Below are positions 58,501-60,113 of a stretch of 64,000 bases of DNA, piece after piece (position 1 is the stretch's first letter; every line of letters starts with the position of its first letter). Under the pieces are notes generated by a model. That model was not told where the DNA came from. It was given only the letters and a program-made list of their open reading frames with translations, and searched no databases. A program made the translations under genes and the position numbers. Origin of the DNA: Azorinus chamasolen (Eukaryota > Mollusca > Bivalvia > Cardiida > Solecurtidae); assembly GCA_963576725.1 (NCBI GenBank), contig OY755244.1:33515876-33579875 (forward strand), read 5' to 3'.

Positions 58501-60113
58501 TGATACCAGAGTTATGGCCCTTGTGCATGACGCTTACTTTCATCATGCTCTTTCCATAAATGAAATGTCATTCCAATAGCATTAGTCGAACAGGAGTTAT
58601 TGATCGTACAAAAAATGTAACAAAGGGCAATAACTCCAAAAGTATTGCAGCCAGAGTTATGGCCTTTGTTCATGACACTTTCTCTCATCATGCTCTTTCC
58701 ATGTATAAAGTTTCAATACAATGGCAAGAGCCATGTAGGAGTTATCGTCCGGACAAGAAAGCATTAAATGTACAAGGGGCAATAACTCTCAATTTATTGA
58801 AGTCAGAGTTAAGGACCTTATGCATGACACTTTCTCTTATCATGATCAATCCATGTATGAAGTTTCACTCCAATGGCATGTGCCATATAGGAGTTATCAT
58901 CCTGACAAAAAATTGTGTGTTTTTTTACAAAGGGCAATAACTCCAATATTAGTGAAGCCAGAGTTATAGACCTTAAGCATGACACTTTCTCTTATCATTG
59001 TCTTTCCATGTATGAAGTTTCAATCCAATGGCATGAGCCATATAGGAGTTATCGCCCAGACAAAATATTTGTTGAAAAAATTACAAGGGCAATAACTCCA
59101 TTATTAATGAAGCCAGAGTTATGGACCTTGTGTATGACACTTCCTCTGATTATGTTCTTTCCATATATGAAGTTTCAATCCAATGGCATGAGCCATATAG
59201 GAGTTATCGTCCGGACAAAAAAGTGTGAATTTATTTACAAGGGGCAATAACTCCTATAATAGTGAAGCCAGAGTTATGGACCTTGTGCATGACACTTCCT
59301 CTCATTATGCTCTTTCCATATATGAAGTTTCAATCAACTGGCATCAGGCATATTGAAGTTATCGTCCGGACAAAAAAGTGTGATTTTTTTTTACAAGGGG
59401 CAATAACTCCTATATTAGTGAAGCCAGAGTTATGGACCTTGTGTATGACACTTCCTCTCATTATGCTCTTTCCATATATGAAGTTTCAATCAACTGGCAT
59501 CAGGAATATTGAAGTTATCGTCCGGACAAAAAGTGTGATGGACATGCGGACAGACAAACAGACGGGCAGACGGACATACTAACAAATGGGTAGTTGTGTG
59601 ACTTTTTCCTTTGATCTTTTCTTGTGGGACTAGTCCCACAAGAAAAACTATTTTTGGCTCTAACTTTGGAAAAGAATGATCTGGAAGCTAACCCTAACCC
59701 TAACCCTATGTCCCACAACTGGCCAGGTTAATGTCACAAGAAATGGCCAGGTTAATGTCACAAGAGATGGCCAGGTTAATGATTTTACTTGTGTGACTAG
59801 TTAGAAAAAGTCACACAACTACCCATTGGTGAGTGCGGACGGACGGACGGACAGACAGACAACTCTCACAAAAACAATATGTCTCCCCCATATAAATATG
59901 GGGGGAGACATAATGAATGCAAAATCAAGAGTTCAGCTTAGTATGCTTCAGACAAATTACCTGTAACTGAGATAGTGACAGAGACTGTGGTGGTAAGAGC
60001 AGTGGTACCCGAGTCCGCAACTTCGATAACCAGCAGGTAGCTGGGTGTTGTCTCTCTATCCAGCATACTGCTAGTAGTAACCTCCCCAGTACTGGACACA
60101 GCAAAGTCTGAAC
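10219..60113 (-). CDS. Large cadherin-superfamily membrane protein, 13 exons, 5' incomplete
   Basis: Joining 60113-59961, 53389-53267, 49739-48333, 43291-43085, 42468-42313, 38665-38543, 36705-34062, 31974-30731, 27255-26973, 25446-25298, 21023-20834, 11965-11893 and 10590-10219 gives an uninterrupted frame of 2373 residues plus stop after a split first codon. All visible introns have GT/AG ends. Introns are phase 1 up to exon 7; later phases are 2,1,2,1,2,0. The protein has about 20 EC repeats (residues 1 to about 2065), linked by motifs such as D-V-N-D-N-D-P and carrying L-D-R-E-T and D-A-D calcium motifs. A membrane-adjacent region, a TM helix (2195-2219) and a cytoplasmic tail (2220-2373) with P-P-A-Y follow. 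Classical cadherin catenin-binding sequence, EGF and laminin-G domains are absent from the visible part. By family, the role is calcium-dependent adhesion at the cell surface. Orthology to Fat, Dachsous or CDH23-like proteins is not decided, so no symbol is given. Confidence 0.93.
10699..10948. repeat. TTAA MITE family B
   Basis: TTAACCCTTTCCCTGTTC to GGAGTAAAGGGTTAA. The palindrome is 10842-10909 with tip GCTCCTATAGGAGC at 10869-10882. It lies in the last intron. Confidence 0.9.
11148..11611. repeat. TTAA MITE family B interrupted by family H
   Basis: The left part, gaactctttccgtcatataa, is cut at TTAA 11183. It resumes after 11396 with acacagagtagaaccagatc and ends caatgaaagggttaa. Confidence 0.75.
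11183..11396. repeat. TTAA MITE family H, complete, nested in B
   Basis: The TIRs are TTAACTCTTTGCATGCTA and TAGCATGCAAAGAGTTAA. The internal palindrome is caaacagtttggatccagat, tip cataatgcgg. Other copies are at 12127-12500 and 18270-18460. Confidence 0.88.
11608..11856. repeat. TTAA MITE family B, abutting the previous copy and exon 12
   Basis: TTAACCCCTTACCCATG to AGAAAAGGGTTAA. Diverged palindrome. It shares its left TTAA with the copy ending at 11611. Confidence 0.8.
11893..11965 (-). CDS. Cadherin exon 12: juxtamembrane cytoplasmic tail
   Basis: 73 bp, entering in phase 2 and leaving in phase 0, residues 2226-2250. It encodes L-M-E-E-K-S-F-N-K-A-K-P-P-P-T-V-V. Two acceptors lie in tandem (gcag|ctag|). 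Only the second keeps the frame open, because the first would give an immediate TAG. The donor is gtaagtag. A B-type MITE (11608-11856) ends 36 bp beyond the donor. Confidence 0.82.
12127..12500. repeat. TTAA MITE family H with a nested family A copy
   Basis: H left part 12127-12285 (palindrome gatccagatgagatgctcca). A family A copy (12286-12449) follows, then H resumes with attgaagcagatgacaattg. Confidence 0.65.
12286..12449. repeat. TTAA MITE family A that lacks its palindrome
   Basis: TTAATCCATTCCCTAATATT to GCATGAGGGAATTGGTTAA. The left flank gtaaaagtcactttttt joins tcaaaactacacaattc directly, so the whole internal foldback is gone. Confidence 0.8.
12501..13684. other. Intron sequence with two old copies of an unnamed repeat
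   Basis: No exon signal. Two diverged similar stretches, about 12660-12800 and 13398-13480, share gagtattcttggg / gggtatccttggg, then aactctagacat and ttggtctagatca / ttggtccagatca. The phrase ggcaaataactctaga (12833) is typical of Pearl-like cores, so these may be old P remnants. Confidence 0.4.
13685..13924. repeat. TTAA MITE family B
   Basis: TTAACCCTTTACTCCATAAA to TGGAGGAAAGGGTTAA. The palindrome is at about 13723-13791. Confidence 0.85.
13925..14340. repeat. Diverged family B copy with a nested family A MITE
   Basis: Family A occupies about 13953-14180 (palindrome tip gctcctataggaac). The B remnant resumes with catgtacaaaggatgttttg and has a damaged palindrome at about 14250-14312. 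The stretch 14341-14649 shows nothing I recognise. Confidence 0.6.
14650..14901. repeat. TTAA MITE family B
   Basis: TTAACACTTTCCTTCATATA to ACAGGGAAAGGGTTAA. The tip is cctcctataggagcc. Confidence 0.83.
14904..15400. repeat. TA-type MITE family F with a nested family A MITE
   Basis: The left part ttacttcgagataacagagg runs to gatgtgacagc. A family A copy sits at TTAA 14982-15196, then F resumes tgcaggttttaaagtaatgc and ends near aaggttcaactg. Confidence 0.7.
15154..15757. repeat. Exact 302-bp tandem duplication
   Basis: Positions 15154-15455 and 15456-15757 are identical as far as I can read, from tttacagagacttcaaaagg to ctctctataacggccatt. The unit spans the right end of a family A MITE, the right half of F and the left TIR of a family C element. 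Confidence 0.9.
15732..15924. repeat. TA-type MITE family C
   Basis: CAGCAAAACCTCTCTATAAC to ATAGAGAGGTTTTACTG. The palindrome aggtggctgcttaaag has tip GCTCCTATAGGAGC at 15816-15829. The next 324 bases (15925-16248) have no recognised feature. Confidence 0.85.
16249..16443. repeat. TA-type MITE family C3
   Basis: CAGTGGAACCTGTCTTAAGT and its inverse ACTTAAGACAAGTTCTACTG, flanked by TA. The palindrome has tip tctcctataggagct. Confidence 0.87.
16685..16934. repeat. TTAA MITE family B
   Basis: caaccctttactccataaat to gagaaaagggttaa. Diverged palindrome with tip actcttgtaggaacc. Confidence 0.8.
17040..17340. repeat. Minisatellite, unit about 20-22 bp
   Basis: More than ten tandem units of the form gtgttacaaccatgtttcca, with variants (aatgtg, agtgag, agtatg). 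It reads open for about 100 codons on the plus strand, but only because the unit lacks stops in that frame. Confidence 0.9.
17430..17702. repeat. TA-type MITE family F, best copy
   Basis: CAGTTGAACATCGATATCTC, inverted at the right as GAGATATCGGAGTCCAACTG, flanked by TA. The internal palindrome gcttaatgcaggtctaaagt has tip GCTCCTGTAGGAG. The TIR is pogo/Tigger-like. The next 305 bases show nothing I recognise. Confidence 0.87.
18009..18245 (+). mobile_element. Pearl-like element P5, 5' part
   Basis: aactagaggtttttgtcaca with 5' hairpin GTTTTTGT/ACAAAAAC, then GATGTCTCCCC. It matches the 5' end of P18 (58328) and then stops without a 3' end. Confidence 0.65.
18270..18460. repeat. TTAA MITE family H, reverse copy
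   Basis: ttttcatctgcaacaattgt at the left; palindrome gatgagacgctgcattatgc; right end gtgcaaagagttaa. Confidence 0.75.
18461..18774. repeat. Right half of one family B MITE and a second B copy
   Basis: 18461-18545 ends catggagtaaagggttaa. The next copy, 18542-18774, begins TTAACCCTTTACTCCATG and has a damaged palindrome. They share the TTAA at 18542-18545. Confidence 0.75.
18786..20127. repeat. TA-type MITE family C split by a larger TA-type element
   Basis: Left TIR CAGTAAAACCTCTCTATGAC at 18786, right end ATAGAGAGGTTTTACTG at 20127, flanked by TA. It is interrupted at ttagttggTA by 18835-19970 and resumes TAtttaggacaggtgg. Tip GCTCCTATAGGAGC at 20019-20032. Confidence 0.88.
18835..19970. 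mobile_element. Non-autonomous pogo/Tigger-like element, 1.1 kb
   Basis: TIRs CAGTCAACTCTCGTTATGTC and (right, ending 19970) CATAACGAGAGTGGACTG, with TA duplicated on each side inside family C. The CAGT start and TA target are typical of Tc1/mariner-pogo elements. No transposase is encoded; the open stretches inside (78-81 codons) show no D-D-D or helix-turn-helix motif that I can see. Confidence 0.8.
20300..20544. repeat. TTAA MITE family B
   Basis: TTAACCCTTTCCCTGTTG to TGATGAAATGGATTAA. Palindrome diverged (cagaccagatcttgctcaga). It shares TTAA 20541-20544 with the next copy. Confidence 0.82.
20541..20786. repeat. TTAA MITE family B, abutting, 47 bp from exon 11
   Basis: TTAACCCTTTCCCTCATATA to ACAGGGAAAGGGTTAA. 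Palindrome tip GGCTCCTAGAGGAGCC. Confidence 0.87.
20834..21023 (-). CDS. Cadherin exon 11: transmembrane exon
   Basis: 190 bp, entering in phase 1 and leaving in phase 2, residues 2163-2225. It has an acidic, Pro-containing stretch (Y-V-P-P-T-E-E-E-K), then a 25-residue hydrophobic segment rich in Val, Ala and Gly (2195-2219), then Y-K-F-R-E-M-H. The positive residues after the helix fix the topology as extracellular N-terminus, cytoplasmic C-terminus. The donor is CACAA|gtaagt. Reading straight on gives a stop two codons later, so splicing is required. Confidence 0.93.
21046..21268. repeat. TTAA MITE family A, diverged, next to the exon 11 acceptor
   Basis: ttaagccatatgctattttt to tgagggaatgggtta. 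The palindrome tip has lost bases (gctcctatagagc). Confidence 0.75.
21351..21450 (-). repeat. Element J-like end
   Basis: tttagctcacctggtcggca, then gtgaaccatgggga; similar to the tagctcatctgtttcgaag end at 1746. Only one end is recognisable. Confidence 0.4.
21530..21595. repeat. Foldback family D
   Basis: agggcttggtgcaaaactac and its inverse around tccttcacaaagtgaagga; two mismatches in the stem. Confidence 0.8.
21700..21875. repeat. TTAA MITE family B, right part
   Basis: gacccaaatcagggtctgtt then ttaatattgatgatgtcatc, ending cagggaaagggta. The left part is missing. Confidence 0.65.
21910..22553 (+). mobile_element. Pearl/Helentron-like element P6
   Basis: aacaagaaaacattATGCCCCC at the 5' end; a cagacagacagg tract and a 3' hairpin ending GGGGGCATAA. 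The core contains a small inverted block around caaggggccaatccttttgt. Confidence 0.7.
22645..25001 (+). mobile_element. Long Pearl/Helentron-like element P7 with tandem core
   Basis: aacaagatgtgtttgtgaaa with hairpin GTGTTT/GAAACAC, then ATGCCCCCTC. The core has about a dozen tandem units (ccttgacatgtcacccctca, gtgcagcttcatgagataca). A (GACAAACA)n tract at about 24906-24955 precedes the 3' hairpin ATGCCCCCCAGAT to CTGGGGGGCATAA. Two 326-bp units (from 24241 and 24567) are nearly identical. P10 (33331) is a short copy of the same family. Confidence 0.8.
25131..25236. repeat. Foldback repeat E
   Basis: tttctccaccaaaccctatg and inverse, inner palindrome tagaatcgtctctttgagat. It lies 62 bp from the exon 10 donor. 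Confidence 0.8.
25298..25446 (-). CDS. Cadherin exon 10: membrane-adjacent region
   Basis: 149 bp, entering in phase 2 and leaving in phase 1, residues 2113-2162. It encodes S-S-C-V-T-R-V-Y-I-I followed by a possible N-glycosylation site N-N-A-T. The Cys lies about ten residues from the exon 9 Cys, so a disulfide is plausible. The acceptor is ...ttttcag and the donor gtgagac. Confidence 0.88.
25505..25575. repeat. TTAA MITE family B fragment
   Basis: aaccctttttcatgcctttg, then gcaaacagagctgacccaga; only half of the palindrome is kept. Confidence 0.6.
25682..25882 (-). pseudogene. LINE reverse-transcriptase polyprotein, C-terminal remnant
   Basis: On the minus strand 66 codons stay open to a TAA at 25682. 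They read G-R-P-G-R-P-K-M-S-W-R-E-V-V-E-R-D, then D-R-N-T-W-R-T-G-V, ending in W-Y-N-A-P-A-P-A-R. This is the usual C-terminal pattern of metazoan non-LTR retrotransposon ORF2 proteins (G-R-P-x-x-x-W, then D-R-x-x-W-R). The catalytic part is absent, so this is a 5'-truncated dead copy in the intron between exons 9 and 10. Confidence 0.7.
25946..26480. repeat. Degraded Pearl-like sequence
   Basis: A gacagacggacagatggtcg tract at 25950-25992. From about 26180, two core units share ggaataactaa, gctagagttatgg and tgcatgacacttt, as in P14 and P18. Confidence 0.55.
26715..26945. repeat. TTAA MITE family A, next to the exon 9 donor
   Basis: TTAACCCTTTCTTCCATTAA to TATGGAGGAAAGGGTTAA; tip GCTCCTATAGGAGC at 26797-26810. 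Confidence 0.88.
26973..27255 (-). CDS. Cadherin exon 9: end of EC20 and membrane-adjacent region
   Basis: 283 bp, entering in phase 1 and leaving in phase 2, residues 2019-2112. The first part finishes EC20. From about residue 2065 the sequence no longer has EC motifs. It reads as a separate membrane-adjacent region with an Ala/Ser/Thr-rich likely helix (Y-Y-M-D-I-S-E-A-T-Y) and a Cys in K-R-W-C-T. The acceptor is ...ttgaacag and the donor gtagtttg. An A-type MITE ends 27 bp past the donor. Confidence 0.9.
27277..27593. repeat. Family A MITE followed directly by a family C MITE
   Basis: Family A 27277-27462 (diverged palindrome). Family C 27463-27593 has both TIRs (CAGTAAAACCTCTCTATAAC and inverse), but only one arm of the inner palindrome remains. 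Confidence 0.75.
27714..27983. repeat. Chain of half elements F, D and B
   Basis: Half F (cagctgaacttcgatatctc, 27714-27830), half D (gtgaaggagttacaatagtt, 27833-27874), then the right part of a B copy (gcaaacagagcagacatctt to agtaaattgttaa). Confidence 0.6.
28079..30321 (+). mobile_element. Long Pearl/Helentron-like element P8
   Basis: aacaaggcagtccaaaggac with hairpin GTCC/GGAC, then TATCCCCCACCGC; the 3' end is GCGGTGGGGGATA after a (GGAC)n(GACA)n tract. The core has about a dozen tandem units (gtgaccttgaccttgagccg, atggagcggacacgaaa). It is interrupted at 28553-28908 by a foreign hairpin. Confidence 0.8.
28553..28908. repeat. Foreign insert with a 44-bp-arm foldback inside P8
   Basis: The P8 phrase gataacgaaactataatgga, intact at about 29552, is split here. 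Arms 28738-28781 and 28857-28900 (gaaataataaatttatacca and inverse) pair with few mismatches; an inner stem gagatgc/gcatctc lies within. The left part has higher CpG than its surroundings. Confidence 0.7.
30345..30722 (+). mobile_element. Pearl-like element P9 ending beside the exon 8 donor
   Basis: aatgccatagtcccctatcg, core tgctagagtttagaaaaaaa as in P1, a gactgacggactgacgg tract, and 3' end tatagtccccttcgg, then gccagtaggcaactaat. Confidence 0.55.
30731..31974 (-). CDS. Cadherin exon 8: end of EC16 to most of EC20
   Basis: 1244 bp, entering in phase 2 and leaving in phase 1, residues 1604-2018. It ends EC16 and encodes EC17, EC18, EC19 and most of EC20. Linkers are D-V-N-D-N-D-P, D-I-N-D-H-N-P, D-Y-N-D-N-I-P and D-E-N-D-N-N-P. 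EC20 lacks the usual E-N-x-x-x-G-T opening and instead has P-Y-N-D-D-C, so it is a divergent membrane-proximal repeat. The donor gtatgtga lies only about 8 bp from the end of Pearl-like element P9. Confidence 0.95.
32020..32260. repeat. TA-type MITE family C2
   Basis: CAGTTAAGCGTCTCTAAACT to TGTTTAGAGGGTTTTACTG, flanked by TA. The palindrome gcttaatgcagggtga has tip GCTCCTAGAGGAGC. A short extra copy of the arm start sits at about 32082-32110. Confidence 0.8.
32335..32635. repeat. Fragments of family B and family A MITEs
   Basis: gacagagtagtcccagatca (B palindrome, damaged) and from 32464 a family A copy, ataacccattcactcatact to tctgaggtaatgc, palindrome mostly lost. Confidence 0.6.
32759..32928. 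repeat. Long foldback with internal duplicate stem
   Basis: ccatgcttataaaactttta and its inverse at the ends; within, gcttttgattggtcagattt is followed by two inverse copies. A half copy is at 38263-38335. Confidence 0.8.
33010..33251. repeat. TTAA MITE family B
   Basis: taaccctttcccttatataa to tgagggaaaggttttaa. Palindrome partly duplicated and damaged. Confidence 0.75.
33263..33929. repeat. TTAA MITE family B interrupted by element P10
   Basis: The left part to about 33330 ends ctgaatattcattaacaa. P10 follows, then B resumes at about 33744 with ttataaaataaatatgaaag and ends gagggaaagggttaa; palindrome at about 33823-33890. Confidence 0.78.
33331..33743 (+). mobile_element. Pearl/Helentron-like element P10 (short form of P7)
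   Basis: aacaagatgtgtttgtgaaa, then ATGCCCCCTC, about two core units, a (GACAAACA)n tract, and 3' end ATGCCCCCGACTATCG to GGGGGCATAA. Its ends match P7, so P7 differs mainly by tandem expansion. Confidence 0.8.
34062..36705 (-). CDS. Cadherin exon 7: EC8 to most of EC16
   Basis: 2644 bp, entering in phase 1 and leaving in phase 2, residues 723-1603. It is the largest exon: the end of EC8, all of EC9 to EC15 and most of EC16. Linkers in order are D-V-N-D-N-T-P, D-V-N-D-E-T-P, D-L-N-D-N-Y-P, P-E-N-E-N-A-P, D-E-N-D-N-Y-P, I-N-E-H-A-P, D-D-N-D-E-T-P and D-L-N-D-N-T-P. The donor is GCAAG|gtatag. Reading through it gives a short tail ending in a stop near 34013, which is intron. Joining to exon 8 restores the EC motif I-A-S-Y-T-L-T-I. 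Confidence 0.96.
36734..37872. repeat. Two family A MITE copies, one interrupted by P11
   Basis: First copy: 36734-36805 then 37543-37655. Second copy: about 37660-37872, ending gagggaatggtttaa. Both palindromes have ccataggagcaaa-type tips. Confidence 0.65.
36806..37542 (+). mobile_element. Pearl/Helentron-like element P11 inside family A
   Basis: aactagaaatgtgtccatag with hairpin GTGTCC/GGACAC, then GATGCCCC. The core has four units (aaataaagggccacaactcc-like, gcgatttacatgactatcaa), and the 3' end is GGGGCATAATT. Confidence 0.7.
38007..38490. repeat. Family B fragments and a half foldback
   Basis: 38007-38230 is a B copy (ttaacactttacctcacaca to gcagtaacattcatg). 38263-38335 is half of the 32759 foldback. 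38375-38490 is another B piece before exon 6. Confidence 0.6.
38543..38665 (-). CDS. Cadherin exon 6: calcium linker and first half of EC8
   Basis: 123 bp, phase 1 to phase 1, residues 682-722. The acceptor is ...tttttcag and the donor gtgagta. It starts with D-V-N-D-N-D-P-Q-F and ends with D-M-D-I-D-L-A. It is the counterpart of exon 2. Confidence 0.92.
38798..39257. repeat. TTAA MITE family B with a nested family A MITE
   Basis: The B left part runs to catgaatattcattgacc. Family A lies at 38836-39062 (long intact palindrome with tip gctctcataggagc). B resumes at agaattttataatggtcaat with its palindrome at about 39150-39218. Confidence 0.75.
39253..39516. repeat. TTAA MITE family B
   Basis: ttagccctttccctgttcta to tgagggaaagggttaa; palindrome tip ctcctattaggagc. 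Confidence 0.83.
39613..39815. repeat. TA-type MITE family C, complete
   Basis: CAGTATAACCTCTCTATAAC to TTATAGAGAGGTTTTACTG, flanked by TA. Tip gctcctaaggagc. It runs straight into a foldback E copy. Confidence 0.9.
39818..39960. repeat. Foldback repeat E lacking its first arm tip
   Basis: caaaccctatgttgtaaacg, inner palindrome, gggtttggtggagaaataaa and terminal tacacatctaatctggacct. Confidence 0.75.
40080..40260. repeat. Degraded Pearl-like tail
   Basis: gactgactgacagatgaact, then gacgggtcataaactatata, similar to the microsatellite and 3' end of P elements. Confidence 0.35.
40272..40400 (-). repeat. tRNA-derived SINE, minus strand
   Basis: On the minus strand: A-box-like tagctcagtaggtagag, B-box ggttcaagtcc, then the tail cacaactttttcacca. 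It is not a working tRNA: no matching acceptor stem or 3' end. A second copy follows at 40524-40655 and a third at 58020-58103. Confidence 0.75.
40524..40655 (-). repeat. tRNA-derived SINE, minus strand, second copy
   Basis: Minus strand tagctcagtcggtagagtgt, an anticodon-arm-like ttggcatggtatgccagagg, and ggttctagtcccag, then cacaactttttcacca. The shared left flank (cctatcaacttatttcacca in both) shows that more than the tRNA part was copied. Confidence 0.75.
40690..41032. repeat. Family B remnant with nested family A MITE
   Basis: B palindrome half at about 40720-40766. Family A at 40771-40999 (TTAACCCATTCCTGCATATT; tip gctccacaggagc). B ends atgaggtaaattgttaa. Confidence 0.65.
41069..41717. 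repeat. TA-type MITE family C2 carrying two TTAA insertions
   Basis: Left TIR CAGTCAAGCCCTTCTAAACT. Family A at TTAA 41137-41354 lies in the left arm; the inner palindrome is at about 41355-41417. A family B copy, about 41418-41651, lies in the right arm; the right end is attactg at 41717. Confidence 0.75.
41840..42077. repeat. TTAA MITE family B
   Basis: cctatgtttattccaaattt to tgaaggaaaggttaa; palindrome gcaaacagagcagaccctga. Confidence 0.8.
42313..42468 (-). CDS. Cadherin exon 5: second half of EC7
   Basis: 156 bp, phase 1 to phase 1, residues 630-681. It encodes G-E-F-L-I-S-N-S-G-E-V-T-T, then F-D-R-E-T and V-S-D-S-G. The acceptor is ...gttttag and the donor gtaggtca. It is the counterpart of exon 1: the S-x-G-E-V-T-T motif, D-R-E-T, phase and near-equal length all match. 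Confidence 0.92.
42569..43070. repeat. TTAA MITE family B with a nested TA-type C2 MITE
   Basis: TTAACCCTTTCCCTGTTG to GAATTAAAGGGTTAA, ending 14 bp before exon 4. C2 (42648-42851; CAGTAAAACCCCTCTAAACC and inverse, TA on both sides, tip GCTCCTCTAGGAGC) is inserted at a TA in the B arm. Confidence 0.85.
43085..43291 (-). CDS. Cadherin exon 4: end of EC6, start of EC7
   Basis: 207 bp, phase 1 to phase 1, residues 561-629. The acceptor is ...tatacag and the donor gtaaaatt. It ends EC6, passes the weak linker T-N-D-V-T-P and begins EC7, which has A-E-D-S-G and T-D-D-D-A-D. The EC7 start is close to the EC9 start inside exon 7 (C-S/T-S-A/L-L-Y then A-E-D-S-G), again pointing to internal duplication. 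Confidence 0.93.
43292..44145. other. Intron 3 stretch with no clear element
   Basis: No splice-consistent exon. Weak similarity between 43455-43530 (aatattcaccaatcacaggt) and 45430-45500 / 45539-45600 (aaattttgaccaatcagagg) suggests an old dispersed repeat with a ccaatca core. Confidence 0.4.
44150..45430 (+). mobile_element. Pearl/Helentron-like element P12
   Basis: 5' hairpin gtattcaaagaaatac, then agtatccctctgc. About eight core units (agggcaataactcctaaatg, tgccccagtgataacaaata). A gacggacggacgg tract and a 3' hairpin ending gcaggggataata. Confidence 0.75.
45597..47505 (+). mobile_element. Pearl/Helentron-like element P13
   Basis: aacaagagtaccgcaaacgg with hairpin GTACCG/CGGTAC, then ATACGCCCAC. 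About eleven core units (gggccataactctgaaatga, cagcttcagatcttgatgca). A (GAAC)n(GGAC)n tract and 3' end GTGGGCGTATAA. P16 is a second copy. Confidence 0.82.
47623..47645. repeat. Short GAA microsatellite
   Basis: agaagaagaagaagaagag, within an AG-rich stretch to about 47695. Confidence 0.8.
47770..48045. repeat. Two family B fragments
   Basis: aaatagagcagactctgatt (47774) and aaatagagtagactgagatc (47890), each with a partly lost palindrome, then tctgctctgtttgcttatgg. Confidence 0.6.
48110..48205. repeat. Foldback repeat E
   Basis: tttctccaccaaaccctcta and inverse tagggtttggtggagaaa; the inner palindrome is shortened to tagaatcatctctaaaga. Confidence 0.8.
48333..49739 (-). CDS. Cadherin exon 3: EC2 to most of EC6
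   Basis: 1407 bp, phase 1 to phase 1, residues 92-560. It completes EC2 and encodes EC3, EC4, EC5 and most of EC6 without an intron. Linkers in order are D-D-N-D-N-T-P, N-D-N-D-N-S-P, F-N-D-G-T-P and V-N-E-H-D-P. The last two depart from the canonical calcium motif, so those joints may bind less calcium and be more flexible. The donor is A|gtaagt at 48332. A TA-type MITE (49765-49960) begins about 25 bp upstream of the acceptor. Confidence 0.95.
49765..49960. repeat. TA-type MITE family C2 next to the exon 3 acceptor
   Basis: tagtaaaacccctctacatc to agtttagaggggttttactg. The palindrome gcttaatacatggtggaagt has tip gctcctccaggaac. Confidence 0.8.
50117..50465. repeat. Family B MITE with a nested TA-type MITE
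   Basis: Insert 50134-50323: caataaaatcttgattattc to gattaatcgagatttttctg, with TA on both sides and inner palindrome gcttaatgcatggtgaaagt. The host resumes cttcacctctgcaaacagag. Confidence 0.7.
50534..50777. repeat. TTAA MITE family B
   Basis: TTAACCCTCCAGAACTATG to GGGGTAAAGGCTTAA; tip gctcctatagaagcc. Confidence 0.8.
50832..51532. repeat. Two family A MITEs with a plain stretch between
   Basis: First copy 50832-51056 with tip GCTCCTATAGGAGC at 50908-50921. Second copy 51310-51532 (TTAACCCATTCCCTCATG; tip gctcctataggagt). I see nothing in 51057-51309. Confidence 0.8.
51766..53097 (+). mobile_element. Pearl/Helentron-like element P14 with a nested MITE
   Basis: aacaagggcatgttgtattg, then AGTCCCCCACCGG. 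Core units tccaaaaatattgatgctag and tggcccttgtgcatgacact; (GACAGACG)n; 3' end CCGGTGGGGGACTAATAA. The 5' motif and 3' end are exact inverses over 13 bp. MITE 52750-52991 lies in its microsatellite region. Confidence 0.8.
52750..52991. repeat. MITE with 21-bp TIRs and telomere-like repeats
   Basis: gggtagttgtgtgacttttt and exact inverse, ending ...caactaccc. Inside: hairpin gtgactagtcccacaag, three CTAACC units at 52853-52873, and the repeated block ggccaggttaatg. The second copy is 59585-59827. Confidence 0.88.
53267..53389 (-). CDS. Cadherin exon 2: calcium linker and first half of EC2
   Basis: 123 bp, phase 1 to phase 1, residues 51-91. The acceptor is ...gtttcag and the donor gtattc. It starts with the linker D-V-N-D-N-D-P-V-F and ends in the calcium motif D-Q-D-A-D-A-A. 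Exon 6 is also exactly 123 bp, has the same phase and starts with the same linker, which suggests an ancient duplication of the exon pair. Confidence 0.92.
53480..53708. repeat. TTAA MITE family A, complete
   Basis: TTAACCCTTTCCTCCATATG to GGAGGAAGGGGTTAA; tip GCTCCTATAGGAGC at 53613-53626. It lies in the intron just upstream of exon 2. Confidence 0.9.
53899..54156. repeat. TTAA MITE family B
   Basis: TTAAGCCCTTCCTCCATAAA to TGGAGTAAAGGGTTAA; palindrome diverged with tip gctcctgttggagc. Confidence 0.8.
54339..54632 (+). mobile_element. Pearl-like element P15 (5' part) and a family A fragment
   Basis: aacaagatgtgtttgtgaaa, then tatg and a run of 14 C; one core unit only. From about 54560 a family A right end (ttttacagaggcgtcaaaag to gagggaatgggttta) follows. 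Confidence 0.65.
54770..54834. repeat. Family A MITE, left part, cut by a SINE
   Basis: attccctcatactgatgcct, then gaaaccactgtcatgaacag; the palindrome is broken where the SINE begins. Confidence 0.6.
54835..55107 (+). repeat. tRNA-derived SINE, long type
   Basis: tRNA-like head gagtggttatggtcttcgac with B box ggttcgaaacc at 54888-54898 (a Leu/Ser-like shape with a long variable arm). A body of about 200 bp ends cgtcgtaatacgactgaaaa, then tgttaaaacaaagt. It looks like a widespread molluscan SINE; the name is not decided. Not a functional tRNA. Confidence 0.7.
55108..57898 (+). mobile_element. Pearl-like element P16 (P13 family), 5'-truncated, with nested P17
   Basis: Opens within the P13 leader (tgtgcttcagatcttgattt). 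Several core units as in P13; cut at about 56538 by P17 and resumes at about 57644 with atttgcatatttttaaggac. The 3' end matches P13 (tacgaccacctttattaggt). Confidence 0.8.
56538..57643 (+). mobile_element. Pearl/Helentron-like element P17 nested in P16
   Basis: ctagaactgtaagccaaagg with hairpin AGCC/GGCT, then ATACCCCCCAC; core units gttcaagggccataactctg and taaagttaatatctgcaacc; (GGAC)n; 3' end GTGGGGGGTATAA, exact inverse of the 5' motif over 11 bp. Confidence 0.8.
57899..58263. repeat. Family A remnant with SINE and a terminal tandem array
   Basis: ggagcaaatgctctattgat opens mid-palindrome. SINE at about 58020-58103, then the family A right end. The last unit, aaaaatagcctatgagggaa, is repeated about four times at 33-bp spacing (58150-58263). 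Confidence 0.65.
58020..58103 (+). repeat. tRNA-derived SINE, plus strand
   Basis: tggtagctcagtctgcagag (A box), ttggcatggtaag, gggttcacgagtc (B box), tail cacaactttttcacc, the same tail as the copies at 40.3 and 40.6 kb. Confidence 0.72.
58328..59915 (+). mobile_element. Pearl/Helentron-like element P18 with a nested MITE
   Basis: aactagaggtttttgtcaca, then GATGTCTCCCC; core units gccagagttatggaccttgt and tatgaagtttcaatccaatg; 3' end GGGGGAGACATAATG. The telomere-motif MITE lies at 59585-59827. P18 ends 46 bp from the exon 1 donor. Confidence 0.8.
59585..59827. repeat. MITE with telomere-like repeats, second copy
   Basis: aatgggtagttgtgtgactt to acacaactacccatt. Hairpin cttgtgggactagtcccaca; CTAACC units at 59688-59708. 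Nearly identical to 52750-52991. Confidence 0.88.
59961..60113 (-). CDS. Cadherin exon 1 of those visible: second half of EC1
   Basis: 153 bp, phase 1 at both ends, residues 1-50. The acceptor is ...gatgcag and the donor gtaatttg. It encodes the second half of an EC repeat: F-A-V-S-S-T-G-E-V, then L-D-R-E-T, then a run of beta-strand residues ending in T-I-S-V-T. It opens in mid-repeat, so at least one more exon lies upstream. I found no EC-like sequence on this strand from 60114 to 64000. It resembles exon 5 in length, phase and sequence. Confidence 0.9.

Noticed and set aside
58560..59582. Chain of plus-strand open frames of 106-126 codons
   Set aside because: They follow the P18 tandem core unit (repeated M-K-P-E-L-W-T-L-C-M-T-L) and end in its microsatellite.
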